Shown here piece by piece: positions 21,082-23,934 of a DNA stretch of 23,934 nt. Each line of letters opens with the position of its first letter. Within the stretch, counting starts at the first letter, position 1. The DNA is from a virus. The stretch covers positions 1 through 23,934 of IMG/VR virus record IMGVR_UViG_3300006870_000088; one strand, 5' to 3'. The notes below the pieces were generated by a model. The model was given only the letters and a program-made list of their open reading frames with translations. It was not told where the DNA came from and made no database searches. Both the position numbers and the translations under genes were made by a program.

Positions 21082-21810
21082 ATGACTCTAAAGCGATCGA
21101 ACGACCGCAAGACCACGAACATGTCGAATGCACGTGGCGACCAATCGAAGATCAAGAATGCCTTCGGCTTACCTGCCGGTAAGGACTTCTCCTGTGTAGG
21201 GGAGACCGCCACCTGCGGTGCCGTCTGCTATGGCAAGCGCATCGAGAACTACCTACCTTCGGTGCGCCGACTGCTGCAGCACAACTGGGATCTCCTGCGT
21301 ACGGCAGAGCAGGACGAGATGTTCTACCTGCTCAGGGACATGATCGCCGACTTCGTCCGTGAGTGCGAGAAGCACGGTGCTCCGAAGATGTTCCGTATCC
21401 ATTGGGATGGCGACTTCTTCTCTCAGGAGTACACCATTGCATGGTCCATCGTCATCGGGATCTTCGAGGACGTCCAGTTCTGGGCATACACACGTAACGG
21501 TGAGGCTGCGAAGCACCTTGCCATCATGGACCACGACAATCTCGGCTTGTACTTCTCCATGGACAGGGACAATGCGGACCTAGCGCACGACCTGCGTACG
21601 AGGTTCCCCAACCTGAAGGTTGCGACCCTGGCCGACACTTTCGAGGAGGCTCGTGATCTTCACATGGACGCTCTCGGAGCTCGCGTGGGCAAGTGCCCCG
21701 AAGTTGCCGGTCGTATCCCTCTCATCACCACCGATGGTGGTGCTTGCAAGACCTGCGCTCTCTGCCCTTCGGGCAAGACGGACATAACTTTCGCCATTTC
21801 GGGCCGATAG
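21082..21810 (+). CDS. GP88-family-like actinophage protein
   Basis: 242 residues; ATG 21082 has AAGGAGG 6 nt upstream. It resembles the 'gene product 88' family of actinobacteriophages: 'NAFGLPAGKDFSCVGETATC', then GAVCYGKR, an N-terminal cluster C38-x6-C45-x3-C49-Y50, a central 'FRIHWDGDFFSQEYTIAWSI' and 'DVQFWAYTRNGEAAKHLA', and a C-terminal cluster C205, C222-x2-C225-x2-C228. The function of the family is not known to me. The cysteine clusters and the barrel-like strand pattern resemble radical-SAM or other iron-sulphur enzymes, which is inference. First gene of an operon behind the promoter at 21016-21045; next start is 29 nt downstream. Confidence 0.75.
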   Translation: MTLKRSNDRKTTNMSNARGDQSKIKNAFGLPAGKDFSCVGETATCGAVCYGKRIENYLPSVRRLLQHNWDLLRTAEQDEMFYLLRDMIADFVRECEKHGAPKMFRIHWDGDFFSQEYTIAWSIVIGIFEDVQFWAYTRNGEAAKHLAIMDHDNLGLYFSMDRDNADLAHDLRTRFPNLKVATLADTFEEARDLHMDALGARVGKCPEVAGRIPLITTDGGACKTCALCPSGKTDITFAISGR

Positions 21811-21839
21811 CAACATACAAACACAGGAAGGAGTAACCG

Positions 21840-22277
21840 ATGGGTTACTACGTCAATCTGCGATCAGCGCATTTCCATGTACCGGAGACATGGTCGGTAC
21901 TGCAGGTCCTGAAGGACCTGAACAAGCGGGACGACCTCAAGGAGGGCGGCACGTACCAGAGTGGCCAGAAGACGGAGTCTTGGTTCAGAGGAATCGGACC
22001 CAAGTACGACGAGACGTGCACAAGTGTGCAGGAAGTGTTCTATGAACTCGGCTTCGATACGGAGATCATCGACGAGCCGTGGGGCAAGGCTGTAAGCCTC
22101 GATTACTACGACGGCAAGGCAGGACAGCAGGAACTGTTCTGCAGAGCAGTTGCCCCGTTCATGGACAAGGGCTCGTACATCGAGTGGATCGGCGAGGACG
22201 GTGCCCAAGAAGTGTGGGTCGTCCAAGACGGAGAACTGAAACTGCTAGTGCGCAAGGAGGAGAAGTGGTGGCAGTAG
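21840..22277 (+). CDS. Conserved actinophage-type protein, 145 aa
   Basis: ATG 21840 lies 6 nt after AAGGAG. The protein begins MGYYVNLRSAHFHVPETWSV and includes 'ESWFRGIGPKYDETCTSVQE', 'FYELGFDTEIID', then 'YDGKAGQQELFCRAVAPFMD' and 'KGSYIEWIGEDGAQEVWVVQ'. This pattern recurs in proteins of phages of actinobacteria as I remember them; the function is unknown. It has an alternating strand-helix look without catalytic motif. Its end overlaps the start of the metallopeptidase gene by 10 nt. Confidence 0.7.
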   Translation: MGYYVNLRSAHFHVPETWSVLQVLKDLNKRDDLKEGGTYQSGQKTESWFRGIGPKYDETCTSVQEVFYELGFDTEIIDEPWGKAVSLDYYDGKAGQQELFCRAVAPFMDKGSYIEWIGEDGAQEVWVVQDGELKLLVRKEEKWWQ

Positions 22278-22759
22278 CAAGTAAGCAGGACGTGTACAGG
22301 GCAGAGTGGACGCTGGAGAAGATCATGTCTAACGATGCCCCGTACAAGGTGCACGGCAGCACCATGGTGCTGCCCGACGAGATCAAGTTCTCCGACCTCG
22401 AACACATCAGGGTGTACGTGGGTCGCGTCATTGACGTAGTCAATATCGAACTTGGCAGGAGTCACACTCACCCAGAGGTGAGGCTGGGCAGGAAGGACCT
22501 TCGCAAGAAGGCTTACTGCACAGGAAGCGTCATTGTTCTCCCTCATAGGGAGAGTGGGGCCTGGGCTTGGACTAGGACCGTGGTGCTCCACGAGTTGGCT
22601 CACTTCCTCACCCCTGGGCACGGCCATGACGCCACCTTCGCAGGGATGCTCACCTATCTCTTCGAGATAGCGATCAGCCCTGAGACGGCGTTCGTCTACT
22701 CGACTCTCCTCATGGAGAGTGGCATGAATCCAATCCGACCGGAAGGAATAGCGGCATGA
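22268..22759 (+). CDS. Zinc metallopeptidase-like protein, TIGR04338-like
   Basis: GTG 22268 is chosen because AAGGAGG (22254-22260) lies 7 nt upstream; a GTG one codon earlier is closer than usual. The 163-residue protein carries VLHELAHFLTPGHGHDATF: H108-E109-x-x-H112 with a third ligand candidate at H118 or H120. The N-terminal 'DVYRAEWTLEKI' and the 'HIRVYVGRVIDVVNIE' and 'GSVIVLPHRESGAWAWTRTV' segments fit the actinobacterial family TIGR04338 of putative metallohydrolases. No signal peptide, so it acts in the cytoplasm. The substrate is unknown. The ends overlap both neighbouring genes (10 nt and ATGA 4 nt), so it is part of a coupled set. Confidence 0.8.
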   Translation: MAVASKQDVYRAEWTLEKIMSNDAPYKVHGSTMVLPDEIKFSDLEHIRVYVGRVIDVVNIELGRSHTHPEVRLGRKDLRKKAYCTGSVIVLPHRESGAWAWTRTVVLHELAHFLTPGHGHDATFAGMLTYLFEIAISPETAFVYSTLLMESGMNPIRPEGIAA

Positions 22760-23565
22760 GTGATCTCATGGACAAGATCGGTGCTCTTCTGCTGAAGGCA
22801 GAGCGCAGCGATAACGAGCACGAGCAGGACGCCTTCATGAAGAAGGCGCAGCAACTTGCCACCTTGGCAAGTATCGACTTGGAGGCTGCGCGTCTCCGGC
22901 AGGAGACGAAGGAGCAGCGTGAGACGCCGGAGGCACGGCACGTGACCCTGTTCAAGGTGAGCGACAAACTTCAGACGAAGTCTTACTTCATCGAACTGTT
23001 CATGGCTATTGGCAGAGCCAATGACTTGCGCTTCTTGATCAGCCACTACAACAACTACGTTGTTGCTCATGGCTTCCCTTCGGACATCGACGTGACTGAG
23101 GCTCTGTACCAGAGCCTGAGCGCACAGATGGTTCAGTCTGCGGAGCAGTACCTCAAGCGCAAGGAGTACCGCAACGAGTGGGTCACTTACGAAGATCCGT
23201 CAGGCTGGAGGCGTGAGGCTAAGCGCATGGATGGTCGGACTGCTCGCCGCAACTTCTACGAAGGGTTCCGAAGTCGGATCGGTGAACGTCTTCGCGAAGC
23301 GAAGAAGGAAGCCATCGCTCAAGCGGAGCAAGTGGAGGTGGCCGAAGGTCAGACAGAGTCTGCTGCTCTTGTACTCAAGGGCAGAGTGGATGAGGTCGAA
23401 GCGTTCTACCAGTCGAAGATCGGTAACAGGACAGGGTCCTGGCGGGGCGGAAGCAGTGCCAGGTACAGCAAGTCTGCTAACGCAGCCGGTTCGAGTGCAG
23501 GTTCCCGAGCTCGCATGGGTGGGGGAGCAAGCCTTAGTGGAAAGCGAGGAATGATCAATGCCTGA
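22756..23565 (+). CDS. DUF2786 domain protein, 269 aa
   Basis: ATG 22756 overlaps the preceding stop (ATGA). Residues about 5-42 read 'MDKIGALLLKAERSDNEHEQ', 'DAFMKKAQQLATLASID', the DUF2786 signature of a helical hairpin seen in many bacterial and phage proteins of unknown role. A helical middle follows with 'YEGFRSRIGERLREAKKEAI' and an Ala/Glu-rich helix. The last ~45 residues are Ser/Gly/Arg-rich and probably disordered (GGSSARYSKSANAAGSSAGS). In actinophages and some hosts DUF2786 proteins often occur near HExxH metallopeptidases, which suggests joint action; the reaction is unknown. It ends 8 nt inside the next gene. Confidence 0.78.
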   Translation: MSDLMDKIGALLLKAERSDNEHEQDAFMKKAQQLATLASIDLEAARLRQETKEQRETPEARHVTLFKVSDKLQTKSYFIELFMAIGRANDLRFLISHYNNYVVAHGFPSDIDVTEALYQSLSAQMVQSAEQYLKRKEYRNEWVTYEDPSGWRREAKRMDGRTARRNFYEGFRSRIGERLREAKKEAIAQAEQVEVAEGQTESAALVLKGRVDEVEAFYQSKIGNRTGSWRGGSSARYSKSANAAGSSAGSRARMGGGASLSGKRGMINA

Positions 23566-23911
23566 AAGCAACATGCAAACACGGCCTATTGGCCGTGAGG
23601 AAGCAGTCAAGCACATGTACAGGGGGAAGATCCTGGACAACGTTGATGTCCAGGATGCCACCGTCATCGACTTCGAGTGGGATGACAGGTACTTCGACGA
23701 GAGCATGAACCCAGGGGGAGTGCTCATAGCCATCAGGGTCCCTGCCTGGGCAATCGGCGAAGCCCACTACAACGAACCCTACGTCACTTGGAGTTTCGTC
23801 CTCCGTGAGGACGCGACGATGCTCTGTGTGCAGGGGCACTACTTCGATCAACTCGAACCTGCCGTGAACGACTTCTTGCAACGCAAGCCGAAGAACAAGG
23901 TGTGGGAGTGA
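23558..23911 (+). CDS. Unknown acidic protein, 117 aa
   Basis: ATG 23558 overlaps the previous gene by 8 nt and has GCGAGGA 7 nt upstream. The product starts MPESNMQTRPIGREEAVKHM and is rich in Asp/Glu and aromatics, with probable beta strands ('ATVIDFEWDDRYFDESMN', 'GVLIAIRVPAWAI', 'YVTWSFVLREDATMLCVQGH'). No motif recognised. It is the fifth gene of the operon and ends in a GTGA overlap with a possible sixth gene. Confidence 0.7.
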   Translation: MPESNMQTRPIGREEAVKHMYRGKILDNVDVQDATVIDFEWDDRYFDESMNPGGVLIAIRVPAWAIGEAHYNEPYVTWSFVLREDATMLCVQGHYFDQLEPAVNDFLQRKPKNKVWE

Positions 23912-23934
23912 GTGCGGTGCTGGTGGTGGCCACT
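23908..23934 (+). CDS. Possible start of a further gene (partial)
   Basis: A GTG at 23908 overlaps the preceding stop as GTGA, the same junction used elsewhere in this genome. Only nine codons (MSAVLVVAT) are in the window. The ribosome binding site is weak (AAGG...GGGA). Real only if the frame continues beyond the edge. Confidence 0.35.

Noticed and set aside
22079-22267. Upstream extension of the metallopeptidase gene to 22079
   Set aside because: It overlaps the preceding gene extensively in another frame; the strong ribosome site before GTG 22268 marks the start.

Overview
The window looks like part of the genome of a tailed phage, most likely a short-tailed (podovirus-like) virus of an actinobacterium. 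The virion class is inferred from an N4 gp56-like major capsid protein, a 2631-residue internal-type protein next to the portal, and the absence of any tape measure, tail tube or sheath gene. The host is inferred from three right-arm proteins that resemble families I know mainly from actinobacteria and their phages: a GP88-like protein, a TIGR04338-like metallopeptidase and a DUF2786 protein. I see no integrase, tRNA, insertion sequence or CRISPR array.

The genome is organised as two divergent arms. The left arm (about 18446 down to 1, minus strand) is the packaging and virion module. In order of transcription it holds: the large terminase, three tiny lysine-rich proteins, the portal, four small proteins, the giant protein, three mid-size conserved virion proteins, the scaffold, the major capsid protein, and the start of a tail-fibre-like protein that runs off the left edge. 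The genes are packed tightly, with 1-4 nt stop/start overlaps (TAATG, TGATG, TAGTG, GTGA), so most are probably translationally coupled. Two genes of 51-52 residues and one of 54 residues sit in gaps where only short reading frames exist; I add them on the strength of ribosome binding sites and overlaps.

The two arms are separated by about 860 bp without a convincing gene (18447-19311). Its left part carries two near-identical 26-nt repeats, each opening a strong GC hairpin, about 310 bp apart, with a run of further hairpins between them. Its right part is G/C-tract rich and carries a promoter-like element.

The right arm (19312 to the end, plus strand) starts with four or five small, apparently separate genes, most followed by a hairpin or terminator. 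A well-formed promoter with an embedded palindrome (21004-21045) then precedes a compact operon: GP88-like protein, conserved actinophage-type protein, metallopeptidase, DUF2786 protein, an unknown protein, and the start of one more.

The most interesting features are: (1) the giant protein, which carries a PARP-like (H-Y-E type) ADP-ribosyltransferase signature in an AT-richer stretch, as in phage 'polyvalent' proteins thought to be injected with DNA; (2) the twin-repeat, hairpin-rich non-coding region next to the terminase; (3) a terminase whose N-terminus looks like a small-terminase helix-turn-helix; (4) a virion protein with back-to-back EF-hand/dockerin-type calcium loops; and (5) a shared 19-nt leader motif in the right arm that points to an unlisted 27-codon TTG-start gene.
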